From Lentisphaeria bacterium (GTDB lineage Bacteria; Verrucomicrobiota; Lentisphaeria; Victivallales; Victivallaceae), in assembly GCA_017628235.1 (NCBI GenBank), contig JAGBZM010000038.1, positions 1 to 34,871 of the forward strand: a stretch of DNA of 34,871 nt, written 5' to 3'. Shown one piece after another: positions 24,605-33,500 of the stretch; the stretch's first letter is position 1; the number at the start of each line of letters is the position of its first letter. The position numbers were made by a program, and so were the translations under genes. Below the pieces are notes generated by a model, which worked only from the letters and a program-made list of their open reading frames with translations, was not told where the DNA came from and did not search any database.

Positions 24605-24635
24605 ATAATATCGCTTCTTAATGGCAAAAAGTCAA
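24605..24635 (-). promoter_or_regulatory. Promoter for acpP
   Basis: On the minus strand, TTGACT (24630-24635) is followed by GATATT (24607-24612) at 17 bp or TATTAT (24605-24610) at 19 bp. The leader to the acpP ATG is about 75 nt and AT-rich. The divergent promoter for the next gene lies about 95 bp away. Confidence 0.5.
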
Positions 24636-24730
24636 GTCTTTTTCCGCAAAAAGCCGTATTTTTATTCCTTTTTATCATATTTTTTTCTGATTTCGGAACA
24701 ATATTTTGCTTCCTGTGCGGCAACACAGAC

Positions 24731-24759
24731 TTGAAAAAAGTGCGGCGGCGGGGTATCTT
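24731..24759 (+). promoter_or_regulatory. Promoter for the exported thioredoxin-fold gene
   Basis: TTGAAA (24731-24736), a 17-bp GC-rich spacer and TATCTT (24754-24759) precede the gene at 24811. The predicted start near 24766 leaves a leader of about 45 nt with only a weak GGA ribosome-binding site. Confidence 0.45.
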
Positions 24760-24810
24760 ATAACATAGTTCAAAACCTCCCGCCATGCGGGAAAAAAGTG
24801 AGTATACGGA

Positions 24811-25956
24811 ATGATGAAAAAGATATTACTGTTGATCGTAGTGCTGTCTGCGGCCGCTGTTTTTGCGGTGCTTCCCGGCGACCGTCCCGGCGAAAGCCGC
24901 AGCCGGCTGGAATTTCTGAATTGTTCTCCCATGCCGCTGGGCAGACTGGATAAGGAAAAACACTCCGGCATCCCCGGATTGCGGGCGTTGGTATTCATGT
25001 ACACCCGCGCCGAAAGCAGTGACCGTCTGGTGACTCTGCTGGAAAACTTCCGGCGGCAGAACCATGACAAACTGCTGATAACCCTGATAACGCCGGACAC
25101 GCTCTCCGATGCCGGAGAGTTCCGTCAGCGTCACCGGGATGTCCGACTGCGGATGGCGGTGGATGTGGAGAGAAAACTCACCCCGGAATATATGCATCAG
25201 AGTGCCATGATCTTTCCGATGGCGTTTTTGATGGATGACAGCGGCATGATACTGTGGCGGGGAGAAGCGGTCGATCTGCCTGAAGCGGTCGAAGCACAAC
25301 TGGCCGGGAAACTTGATCTGGCCAAACAGAAAAAACTTGATCCGATGATCTTTGAAATGCAGCGGTACATGCGTGACGGCAACTTATTCAAAGTACGCGA
25401 TCAGGCCGGCAAGATCCTGCAGCTGGCTCCGGAAAACGGTGCGGCTCTGCGAATGGCGGTCTTTGCTTCTGAAAGTCTCGGACAAATTTCCCATGCCTGG
25501 CAGGAGGTGAATGGAGCGTTGAATAAGGTTCCGCAGATCGCCAGACTGCACTTCGCGGCACTGGATATGGTCAGACGTCACCGGCAGCTGCGGGGGGAAC
25601 TGGATAAGGTCATTGCCCGATTCGACCGGCAGCCGTTCTCTCCGGAAGTGCGCTGCGCTTTCATCGAAAACCTGCTGACCGGATTCCCCTTTGATGCCGG
25701 AGCAGTGCTGTGGGCGGAGAAAATATTGGCCGCCACCCCGATGGCATTGAATGCCATGCCGGAGCAGTTGGGGATAATATTGATGGTGCGTTCCCGTCTG
25801 CGTTACGCTTTCGGAGATTTGAAATCAGCCGGTGCCGATGCTGATGAAGCGGTACAATACTTCAAAAGTGCCGGAGTGGAAAACAGCCGGAAACAGGCTG
25901 AAGCGCAGGCGGCATTTTACCGGACTTTGCTGAAACACCTTGAACAAAACAACTGA
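24811..25956 (+). CDS. Exported thioredoxin-fold/TPR-like protein without redox cysteines
   Basis: This 381-residue protein has a signal peptide (about 1-19, MMKKILLLIVVLSAAAVFA). Residues about 55-160 look like a TlpA/AhpC-type thioredoxin fold: LRALVFMYTRAESSDRLVTL, then LLITLITPDTLSDA, PMAFLMDDSGMILWRGEA and an Ala-rich helix. At the place of the CxxC active site it reads AESS, so it should not be redox active. Residues about 180-375 are helical, with TPR-like spacing (LQLAPENGAALRMAVFASES, YAFGDLKSAGADADEAVQYF). This may be a periplasmic binding or scaffold protein. I do not recognise a named family. A second in-frame ATG at 24814 is nearly equivalent as a start. Confidence 0.7.
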   Translation: MMKKILLLIVVLSAAAVFAVLPGDRPGESRSRLEFLNCSPMPLGRLDKEKHSGIPGLRALVFMYTRAESSDRLVTLLENFRRQNHDKLLITLITPDTLSDAGEFRQRHRDVRLRMAVDVERKLTPEYMHQSAMIFPMAFLMDDSGMILWRGEAVDLPEAVEAQLAGKLDLAKQKKLDPMIFEMQRYMRDGNLFKVRDQAGKILQLAPENGAALRMAVFASESLGQISHAWQEVNGALNKVPQIARLHFAALDMVRRHRQLRGELDKVIARFDRQPFSPEVRCAFIENLLTGFPFDAGAVLWAEKILAATPMALNAMPEQLGIILMVRSRLRYAFGDLKSAGADADEAVQYFKSAGVENSRKQAEAQAAFYRTLLKHLEQNN

Positions 25957-26216
25957 AAGAGATGCCGTGTGCCATACACCTTATCGCGGCGAAGGTGGTG
26001 AGTTGTGAAGTCAGATACACACTCCGTAGATGAATTTTAAGGGGCAGATCCATACGGTGGATGCAATGCAAAGAAATGTCGCAGGTAAATCAGGGCAGCG
26101 GGGCGGGAGTGTACAAATCGTACTCGACCACCATGATTTGCCGGGAAATTGCCCGCAGCGCGCCACCGACGGAAAAGCTTTCATAACATAAATTAAGTAA
26201 GTAACGATATAAAAAA
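25957..26216. other. Structured non-coding intergenic region; candidate RNA or repeat element
   Basis: No convincing gene lies here, but the DNA can fold into a long rod on either strand. Three pairings stack in order: 25987-25993 with 26137-26143 (including one G-U), 25994-26002 with 26123-26132 (one bulged G), and 26019-26025 with 26106-26112. An inner hairpin pairs ATCCA (26048-26052) with TGGAT (26058-26062). A further small hairpin, GTGT/ACAC, sits at 25967-25979. The arrangement is reminiscent of regulatory RNAs such as 6S RNA or of an intergenic repeat unit. It does not match riboswitch cores I know. The strand and function are unknown. Confidence 0.45.
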
Positions 26217-27542
26217 ATGAATCAGTCAGACAATATAACCGCTTTTGCCAGCGCGATCGGTGGAGCCGTCACTGTGATCCGCCTTTCCGGTCCGCAAGTA
26301 CTGGAAATCGCCAATCAGGTTTGGCACGGCAGAAAAAGTTTGAGTGCCGCCGATGTCCGTAAAATGCTGTTGGGAACTGCCGCCGGAGATCAGGTGCTGG
26401 CAGTCTACATGAAAGCTCCTCACAGCTATACAGGGGATGATGTCGTCGAATTGCAGTGTCACGGCGGAGCAGCGACCGCCAATGCCGTAATGAAAGAACT
26501 GCTGGCCGCCGGATGCCGTCTGGCCGAACCCGGAGAATTCACCTGCCGGGCCTTTCTCAATGGCAAACTTGACCTGCTTCAGGCTGAAGCAGTGGCGGAT
26601 ATCATCTCTTCATCCGGGACGGCAGCACTGCATCTGGCACAAAAGCAGCTGGCCGGAAGTTTGAGCAGTAAAATCGATGAACTCTATGATCTGATCATCA
26701 CTCTGCGCTCGGAGTGTGAATCACGTCTGGATTTCCCGGATGAAGAACTGGACTTCGATGAGAGTGTTCCCGAACAATTGGATACGGTCGGAAAAAGCAT
26801 TGAAAAACTGCTGGCAAGTGCTTCGGCAGGAGCGATCATCCGGGATGGGGTACCGGTGGTGCTGGCCGGCAGACCCAATGCCGGTAAGTCCAGTTTGCTC
26901 AATGCGATCGTCGGTTTTGACCGGGCGATAGTCAGTGCCATTGCCGGAACGACCCGCGATACGGTGGAATCCGAAGCGGTGATCCGGGGGATCGGAGTAA
27001 AATTGACCGATACCGCCGGTTTGCGTGACAGTGATGATCCGGTGGAAAAGATGGGCATAGAACGATCTTTGAATACCATTCGAGCCGGGGCTGTCACCTT
27101 CTGGCTGCTGGATGCTTCAGCTGAAGATCCGGAAGCCGAAGCAGCCGCGATCGACCGCAATGCCCCCGGTCTGATCGCCGTCTGGAACAAGTACGATCTG
27201 GCTGGTTCCCGGCAGCTGCCGGAAACCGGAGTGCCGACCGTAAAAATTTCCGCCTTGACCGGCGAAAATCTCTCTGCGCTTTTCGATGCTTTTGAAAAAG
27301 AAGTTTTCGGCAGCCAACTTCCAGCCATGCCGGAGTTGGCAATCAATGCCCGGAGCGCGGATCTGCTGGCAAAATCCGCAGAACATCTGGCACACGCCGC
27401 CGGATTTTTTGCCGGGGGGGATTACGAATTGGCCGCTGCCGAACTGGCAGAAGCATCAGTCAAAATCGGTGAGATCACCGGACGCAGTGTCGCGCCGGAT
27501 ATCCTGGATAAAATTTTTCACAAATTCTGTATCGGCAAATAA
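26217..27542 (+). CDS. mnmE: tRNA modification GTPase MnmE
   Basis: This 441-residue GTPase works with MnmG to add carboxymethylaminomethyl groups to U34 of certain tRNAs. The N-terminal folate-binding domain starts ITAFASAIGGAVTVIRLSGP and includes HSYTGDDVVELQCHGG and AEPGEFTCRAFLNGKLDL. The inserted G domain has GRPNAGKSSLLN (about 218-229), AGTTRDT, DTAGLRDSDD and NKYD. The C-terminus ends in the diagnostic FCIGK. Length is normal. No Shine-Dalgarno-like sequence is visible in the A/T-rich bases before the ATG, which is unlike the other genes here. The gene follows the structured intergenic region and is convergent with the AraC gene. Confidence 0.96.
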   Translation: MNQSDNITAFASAIGGAVTVIRLSGPQVLEIANQVWHGRKSLSAADVRKMLLGTAAGDQVLAVYMKAPHSYTGDDVVELQCHGGAATANAVMKELLAAGCRLAEPGEFTCRAFLNGKLDLLQAEAVADIISSSGTAALHLAQKQLAGSLSSKIDELYDLIITLRSECESRLDFPDEELDFDESVPEQLDTVGKSIEKLLASASAGAIIRDGVPVVLAGRPNAGKSSLLNAIVGFDRAIVSAIAGTTRDTVESEAVIRGIGVKLTDTAGLRDSDDPVEKMGIERSLNTIRAGAVTFWLLDASAEDPEAEAAAIDRNAPGLIAVWNKYDLAGSRQLPETGVPTVKISALTGENLSALFDAFEKEVFGSQLPAMPELAINARSADLLAKSAEHLAHAAGFFAGGDYELAAAELAEASVKIGEITGRSVAPDILDKIFHKFCIGK

Positions 27543-27550
27543 GCGGCACT

Positions 27551-28444
27551 TCAGGAATCCATGTGCTGATTGTAAAATGTTCCGGGATTTTTCCGGAAAT
27601 TGCCGGGGGTAATACCGGTAAGATCATGAAATTTTTTGGAAAAATAGTTTCCGTCATTGAATCCGCAGAGAAAAGCGATTTCTGAAATATTCAACTGACT
27701 GTTGCACAGCAGATTCGATGCTTTGCTCAACCGCAGCTGGATTATGTATTCCCCCGGAGTGCAGCCGGCGGACCGGGCAAAAAAACGGTACAGATTCCGC
27801 ACCGAACAGCGGGCATAAGCGGCGATATCCCGGACTCCGATCTGTTGGGTATAGTGTTCATGGATATACTTTATCGCCCGGGAGAAAGCCCCGTTGTCCG
27901 CCACCGCCTGATCCACTGCATAACTGCAGCGGCAGAGAAACAGCAGCAACTGCATGAAACAAGTCATCGTGGCAAAAACATGCCCGGTATACAGCGAATC
28001 CGTTTCCTGAGCCATATTATCCAATATCATTCCGACCTTTTGCAGATCACCGGATTTCAAATGGAGTACCGGTTCGGCGGCAGAGAATTCCTTTCCGGAG
28101 TACGGCGGTTCCGGGAAGAGCTTTCTGAAAAGCTGATATCGGTGGATATCCAGTCGCGGCATGATGAGCCTTTTGACATCGTACAGCACGTTGAAAAGTT
28201 CCAGAGATGACATATCGTGTTCATAAGCATGGACCGCACCGGGATGGATCAGCAGGACATCTCCGGCCCGGAACGGTGCCCGGCGGTCATTGCAGATATG
28301 TACGCCTTCACCATTCAGGATGAAGACCAATTCGGAAAAGACATGTTCATGCCACTGTCTTACCGGGTGCTGGCCGCCGGAAAAGTGATTCACCGCCACC
28401 GGGAAAAGGTGAAAATCGTTAATGTAGGCAAAGCATGGTATCAT
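27551..28444 (-). CDS. AraC-family transcriptional regulator with cupin sensor domain
   Basis: This 297-residue regulator has an N-terminal AraC-type cupin (about 15-110; WHEHVFSELVFILNGEGVHI, then FRAGDVLLIHPGAVHAYEH) and a C-terminal double helix-turn-helix (about 190-290; IGVRDIAAYARCSVRNLYRF and LNISEIAFLCGFNDGNYFSK, then TGITPGNFRK). Such proteins bind a small sugar in the cupin and activate nearby glycan genes. It is divergent from the GH78-like gene, and twin TTTGGCA half-sites lie between them. A GAGGATG box supports the ATG at 28444. Its ligand is unknown, but the neighbours suggest a plant or host saccharide. Confidence 0.92.
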   Translation of the reverse strand: MIPCFAYINDFHLFPVAVNHFSGGQHPVRQWHEHVFSELVFILNGEGVHICNDRRAPFRAGDVLLIHPGAVHAYEHDMSSLELFNVLYDVKRLIMPRLDIHRYQLFRKLFPEPPYSGKEFSAAEPVLHLKSGDLQKVGMILDNMAQETDSLYTGHVFATMTCFMQLLLFLCRCSYAVDQAVADNGAFSRAIKYIHEHYTQQIGVRDIAAYARCSVRNLYRFFARSAGCTPGEYIIQLRLSKASNLLCNSQLNISEIAFLCGFNDGNYFSKKFHDLTGITPGNFRKNPGTFYNQHMDS

Positions 28445-28486
28445 AATCCATCCTCATTTTTGTAACTTATCCATTCCGTCCTGACT

Positions 28487-28515
28487 AAAATAGTACGGTA
28501 ATCAAAGGTTTTCAA
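28487..28515 (-). promoter_or_regulatory. Promoter for the AraC-family gene
   Basis: On the minus strand, TTGAAA (28510-28515), a 17-bp spacer and TATTTT (28487-28492) precede the regulator. The upstream half-site at 28531 is 16 bp from the -35 box, so the regulator could also act on its own gene. Confidence 0.5.
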
Positions 28516-28526
28516 TCCTCGACACC

Positions 28527-28569
28527 GCATTTTGGCAAAATAATCAAGAAATTTGGCATAAAAGCAGAG
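28527..28569 (+). promoter_or_regulatory. Candidate AraC operator: twin direct half-sites 21 bp apart
   Basis: TTTGGCA occurs at 28531-28537 and again at 28552-28558, exactly 21 bp apart. Flanking bases also match (14 of 21 compared positions). A 21-bp direct repeat is the spacing AraC uses at araI1-araI2, placing both sites on one helix face. The promoter-proximal site ends about 10 bp before the expected -35 region of the GH78-like gene. Confidence 0.6.
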
Positions 28570-28587
28570 GTTGAAAAAAATTTTTTG

Positions 28588-28596
28588 TGGTATAAT
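28588..28596 (+). promoter_or_regulatory. Extended -10 promoter for the glycosidase genes
   Basis: A perfect TATAAT (28591-28596) is preceded by TGG (28588-28590), giving an extended -10 element. No good -35 box lies at 16-18 bp; TTGAAA at 28571 is only 14 bp away. A weak -35 fits a promoter that needs activation by the adjacent regulator. Confidence 0.6.
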
Positions 28597-28634
28597 TAAT
28601 AAGCGACATAATTTTAACAGCGGAGAAAATCTAT

Positions 28635-30545
28635 ATGAAAAAATGGATGCGGCCGACGGGGGAAACAGCCGGACAGGCGGCGATGCTGCGCAACAGGATG
28701 TGCGCCGCAGGTAACGTCAAGTTTAAATTTCAATACAGTGCTGACCGGTTTTGTTCCGTATTCATTGATGGCGATTTGATTTCGCACGGTCCGGAACTCG
28801 GCGCACCGGAACACTGGTATTACCAGACAGTAGAATGTGATCTTGCCCCCGGAGAACATATTATCGATGTGCGTTTGTGCATATTCGATCAGAAACACGC
28901 TCCATTCCGCAGTGTCAGCAAAACTCCGGGATTTTACTTTGAAAATCTTTCGGATGTGCAGCTGGGGCGGTGGCAATATATTTCACTTGACGGGGAATTC
29001 AAACGTTCCTCCTGGGATTGGGGCGGAGTACCCAAAATCACCGCATCACTGCCGGAGATCCCGGATGCAGCAAAATGGCAGGATGTGGAATATTTCGATG
29101 ATGACCGCGAATTGTACGCTCCGGATCTGCCGGCTTGTCTGCAGGGAGAGATAAATTCTTTCACGCGGCAGGATAAACCGGGTCGGACGATCATCTGTTT
29201 TGACGGCTATGAGTGCTTCATCGGTGTGTACCGCTTCCGGGGCAGAGGAAAGGTGAAAATAAGTCACGCAGAAACCCCTTATCTGGATGAACGCTGCTAC
29301 ATGTACTATCTCAAAGGCAACAAGGGTGAACGTGACGGAAAAGTTTTCCACTGCGACCCCAACTGCTTTGATATCGACGGCGAAGTGCAGTGGAGCGATT
29401 ACACCTGGATCAGCGGAAGATATGTGATAATTGAATACGACGGCAGTGTGGAAATCAGCGGGTTGTCTTTCCGCAAATGGGGTTATCCGCTGGCTGAACC
29501 GGACTACCGGGAAGCTGACGGAGAGTACCGGAAACTGCTGAAAAAATCGTTTGTGACGCTGCAGAATTGTTCGCATGACATCTATCTGGATTGTCCTTAT
29601 TTTGACCAGTTGATGTATTCCGGAGACAGTCTGACGGAGATGGTGGCAACCATTGCGGTGGACCCGGAATGCCGTTTGCCGGAGAAAATGCTCCGCTTTT
29701 TTGCCATGTCGCAGAATCCGGACGGTTCGATCGTGGCGCGTTATCCCTGCAGCGACCCCGAACTCAATGGCGGTATCCCCTCGTATACGGCCTACTTTCT
29801 GCTCTCGTACTACTACTTTGCCTGTTGGAAAAACAACCGGGAACTGGTGAATGAATTACTGCCGGCAGCGGAAAAGGCGGCGCAATATATCATTTCCGGG
29901 ATCGATAAAGATGGTTTGTGGCAGCCGGGCAGATGGATGCTGCTGGATTGGGTGAGCTGCTGGCATGACGGCATTCCGACGGGGAACAGATGCAATGAGT
30001 GCAATTCAGAGATGAATCTGCTGGCGGCTCTGGCCTTGCAGAAACTGTCGGAAGTGGAGAAATTTGCCGGTAAAGCGGAATATGCCGGAACTCTGGAAAA
30101 GTATGCCAGAATATTGACGGAGAGTGCATACCGTCACTTTTTCAATGAAAAACGGGGCATGCTTGCCAACGATCTTGAAAAGAAATTCTATGCTGAACAC
30201 AGTCAGGTTCTGGCACTGCTGCTGCAGAGAGATGAGAGAATAATCCATGCGCTGCATTGTGAGGAACTGCCCTCCTGCGGGGCCCTTTTCAGCTTTTTCT
30301 ATCTGGAAGCGTGTTATATTCAGGACTTGCCGGAATTGTTCACGCGCAAGATCCGGGAGTGGATGGAAAGAGCTTCACACGGCTTGAAGACTCTGCCGGA
30401 AGAGTTCGGCAATCCCCGTTCGGACTGTCACGGCTGGGGAGCGCATCTGCTCTACCATCACTATGCTTCGGTGCTGGGAATGCGCCCGGACGGCCCCGGA
30501 GAAAAAATTTGCCAACACCGCAAGTTGAAGTTAGGAAATTTATAA
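28635..30545 (+). CDS. GH78-like (alpha-L-rhamnosidase family) six-hairpin glycosidase
   Basis: This 636-residue protein has a beta-rich N-terminal half and an (alpha/alpha)6 catalytic half. Around residues 310-332 it reads NCSHDIYLDCPYFDQLMYSG, matching the GH78 subgroup pattern DCPYYEQLQY-x-GD, but the Glu often assigned as general acid is Asp here. RYPCSDPELNGGIPSYTAYF and the late HGWGAHLLYHHYASVLGM also fit this family. There is no signal peptide, so it probably acts on imported oligosaccharides in the cytoplasm. The start at 28635 has a GGAG box. It is the first gene downstream of the AraC-controlled promoter. Exact sugar specificity is not certain. Confidence 0.85.
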   Translation: MKKWMRPTGETAGQAAMLRNRMCAAGNVKFKFQYSADRFCSVFIDGDLISHGPELGAPEHWYYQTVECDLAPGEHIIDVRLCIFDQKHAPFRSVSKTPGFYFENLSDVQLGRWQYISLDGEFKRSSWDWGGVPKITASLPEIPDAAKWQDVEYFDDDRELYAPDLPACLQGEINSFTRQDKPGRTIICFDGYECFIGVYRFRGRGKVKISHAETPYLDERCYMYYLKGNKGERDGKVFHCDPNCFDIDGEVQWSDYTWISGRYVIIEYDGSVEISGLSFRKWGYPLAEPDYREADGEYRKLLKKSFVTLQNCSHDIYLDCPYFDQLMYSGDSLTEMVATIAVDPECRLPEKMLRFFAMSQNPDGSIVARYPCSDPELNGGIPSYTAYFLLSYYYFACWKNNRELVNELLPAAEKAAQYIISGIDKDGLWQPGRWMLLDWVSCWHDGIPTGNRCNECNSEMNLLAALALQKLSEVEKFAGKAEYAGTLEKYARILTESAYRHFFNEKRGMLANDLEKKFYAEHSQVLALLLQRDERIIHALHCEELPSCGALFSFFYLEACYIQDLPELFTRKIREWMERASHGLKTLPEEFGNPRSDCHGWGAHLLYHHYASVLGMRPDGPGEKICQHRKLKLGNL

Positions 30546-30578
30546 ATTTTCATATCACAAACAAGAAAGGAGATCCAT

Positions 30579-33500
30579 ATGAGAAAAGTAATCCAATGTG
30601 TGATTTCTGTCCTGCTGTCCGGCATATTATGCCCGCTGTCCGGAGCAGTGCAGATATCAAATCGCGGCTACACCGCCACTGCCATTGTGGCTGATACCGG
30701 CAATCAGAACGGTATCGTACTGCAGAAAGGCAATGTATTCAAACTGGAAAAGCACAACCGCCGGTACATTCTTTCGCTCTTTGATGCCAAAGGAAATTGC
30801 GCCATCAAATTGGAAAGTGATGTTCCGCGCGGCAGAAGTGCCGTTGCCGTCCAGCTGGAAAGAGTCCATGAACAGGCTCAGGGACAGGATGGATACCGGG
30901 CCATACTGAATATCAACGGCAAACGGGTCGCTGATTACGAGCGTACCCCGCTGGCTCTGCCGTCATCCAATCACAACCTGACCAGCGACAGTGCATTCAA
31001 GAACAAAGTTTCCCAAATCAACGAACAGCCCAGATTGCTGACCGGCGGCGAGATCCGGCATCTCGGCGGAGTCAATCCGGACACCCGGTGGAAAAAGACC
31101 GCTTCCGGCAAATATCTGGAAACATCACAATTGATAATGGGACTCAAAACCGGTGCCGGCAAAGGTTCACCGCTGCTGGGGGTATATGATAAACTTTCCG
31201 GGCAGCTGCTGATCCCCGCCGGCGGCATGGATTGGGAACTGCAATACCGCGACAAAAACGGGATATTCCGGTATATCGACTCCTCGGCATTCAAATTTTC
31301 ACCGGTAAAAATCACTGCCGCCAACCGGAAATATACCATTGATACGGTCTGGGAAAACGGCATGTTTCAGGTGAAAAACCGCTGGCAGCTGGAAAACGGC
31401 AGAATCACTCAGGAAATGTCCGTAAAAACCGTTACTCCGGAAACGATTCTGGAAAGGATCTCATTCCCGGTGCTGCGGGTCAATAAGCTTGCCGGTAAAA
31501 ATTTTGCGGTGATCCCCAAATTTTCCGGAGTGGTACGCAACGATCCGACTGTCAACATGTTCCATCGCGCTCCTTACCCCGGCGGACAGGCAACCATGCA
31601 GATGACTGCGCTTTACAATGATCGCGGTGACGGAGTGTATATGGCACGGGAAGACGGTTCCGGTCAGGTCAAAGAGTTGACCTTTTCCGGCGGCAGCGGC
31701 TTTTATGATGCGGTATGGAGCGTGGCAGTACCGCGCAACTGTGCTGAAATCAAACTGCCGGGACAGGGAGTTGTGGAGCGTTACAAAGGCAACTGGTTTG
31801 AAGCCGGGCAGATCTATAAAAAATTTGTCCGGACAACTCCCTGGTGGATAGAGGAGATCCCGCGCAAAGATTCTCCGCAATGGTTTATGAATATGCCGTT
31901 GTGGCTGGTGGGGTATGATATCGATTCCATCGGCACAGTACGGACGCTGGAGGAAATGCGGAACTTTTATGAAGTACCCTTTGCGCTGGAAACCGGATTG
32001 CTGTACAATAAAAAGGGCAAGTGGAGATTCGGTCCGGACTTCTACTATAAAAAGAACTTTTTGAACCATCTGGATAAAATTCAGGCTCTCGGCATTCCGG
32101 TCGGACCGTATTACAATTCGCGCCTCTGTTATGCCGGAGAAACCGCCGATGAGGAAAACGATTACTCCAAAACCGGCAAACTTTATGCGGTAAAAGATGA
32201 ATACGGCCGGGAACGTCAGGAAAATTACGGCCGTACCGGACTGCATTCAGTAATGTGTCCGGCAAGCAGTCAGTGGCAACAGCAATTGTATGATAATATT
32301 GCAAGGCTGGCGGCCGGAAAAGTGGACTTTATTTATCACGATCAACTGCCCTGCGGCCGCGGCTTTCCCTGCTTCGATACCACGCATAACCATCTGGTCA
32401 ATGATCCGGAAGGGTGGTTGAAAAAAGGTCATTGGATAACCTACGGCCGGATCATGGATGAACTGCGGAAAAAATATCCGCAACTGGCCCATACCGGCGA
32501 AGATGCTGCAGAAACTTATCTGCGTTGTCTGGACGGTTTCATGGTCTGGCGGTTCGGCCAGCCCGGTCATGTACCGCTTTTTCAGTCGGTTTACGCTCCG
32601 CGCATCCAGTTTGTCGGGCGCGGCGGTGACAGCCATACGGTTCCCGGCACCTATGAATCATTTTTCCCGAAATTCGGTGAACAATTGGTATTCAATGAGC
32701 AAATCGGCTGGCTGGCAGTTCAGGACATCCCGTATCCCTCCCCCCGCCGGAACTACATCAAAAAGCTCGCGCATCTGCGGCTGGCGGCAGTAAATTTCCT
32801 CAACAGCGCGGAAATGCTTGCACCGTTGAAGTTCCGTACTCCTCCGGAAACCTTGCGCTGCCGCTGGGGCGTTTCCGAACTGGAAAATGTCACCAGTGAC
32901 AAGATCCTGCACGGTGCCTGGCAGCATACCGACGGCCGGGTGATAATCATTTTTCTCAATACTGTCAATGAGAAACAGAGTGTCTCTCCGCTGATCGCTT
33001 TCAACTTCAAAAACGTGACAATCTGCCGGGAAAGCGGCAGAAAAATTGAGAAGTTCACCGGCAAAACTCCGGAAAAAGTGGAATTGCAGCCCTACGGTGC
33101 TGAATTCTGGATATTCGATGCCCATGAAAATGATACCGATGTCCGGAATTTAACTGAATCACTGAAAAAAACTGCCGGTATCATGGCCGGAGACCGGGGA
33201 CCGATGATCCAGCAGCGGCAGGACTTCAGCAAATACCAAATGCGCGGAGCCGTAAAAGAACCGATGTACGCCAAATATGCCCAGTGGATGATTTTCGCCT
33301 ACCGCGCCACCGGCAAAAATCTTGAACACGATCCGGGCAGCCGCTTTACTCACTGGAACCGCAACTGGATCGCCGCACAGGATGGAGCCGTGATCAGTTA
33401 CGGCGGAGCTTTCATCGGTAAAGATCCGGACTATCTGGAAATTGAATTGGCTACCGATCAGAAAAATGTAAAAGTCCAATTCTGCGATATCGGCCACGAC

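Noticed and set aside
24553..24786. Minus-strand frame between acpP and the exported protein
   Set aside because: It covers the divergent promoter region, is AT-rich and has no recognisable protein features.
25862..26071. Small minus-strand frame in the mnmE upstream region
   Set aside because: It begins inside the preceding gene, lacks a ribosome-binding site and overlaps the folded region; I treat it as chance, though it could be remnant coding sequence.
26137..26175. Possible cobalamin-riboswitch-like segment (GGGAA then GCCCGCA)
   Set aside because: The rest of the B12 core is missing and the order of elements does not fit.
26179..26219. Possible leaderless promoter for mnmE
   Set aside because: The TATA-like boxes are too close to the ATG or lack a -35 at proper spacing.
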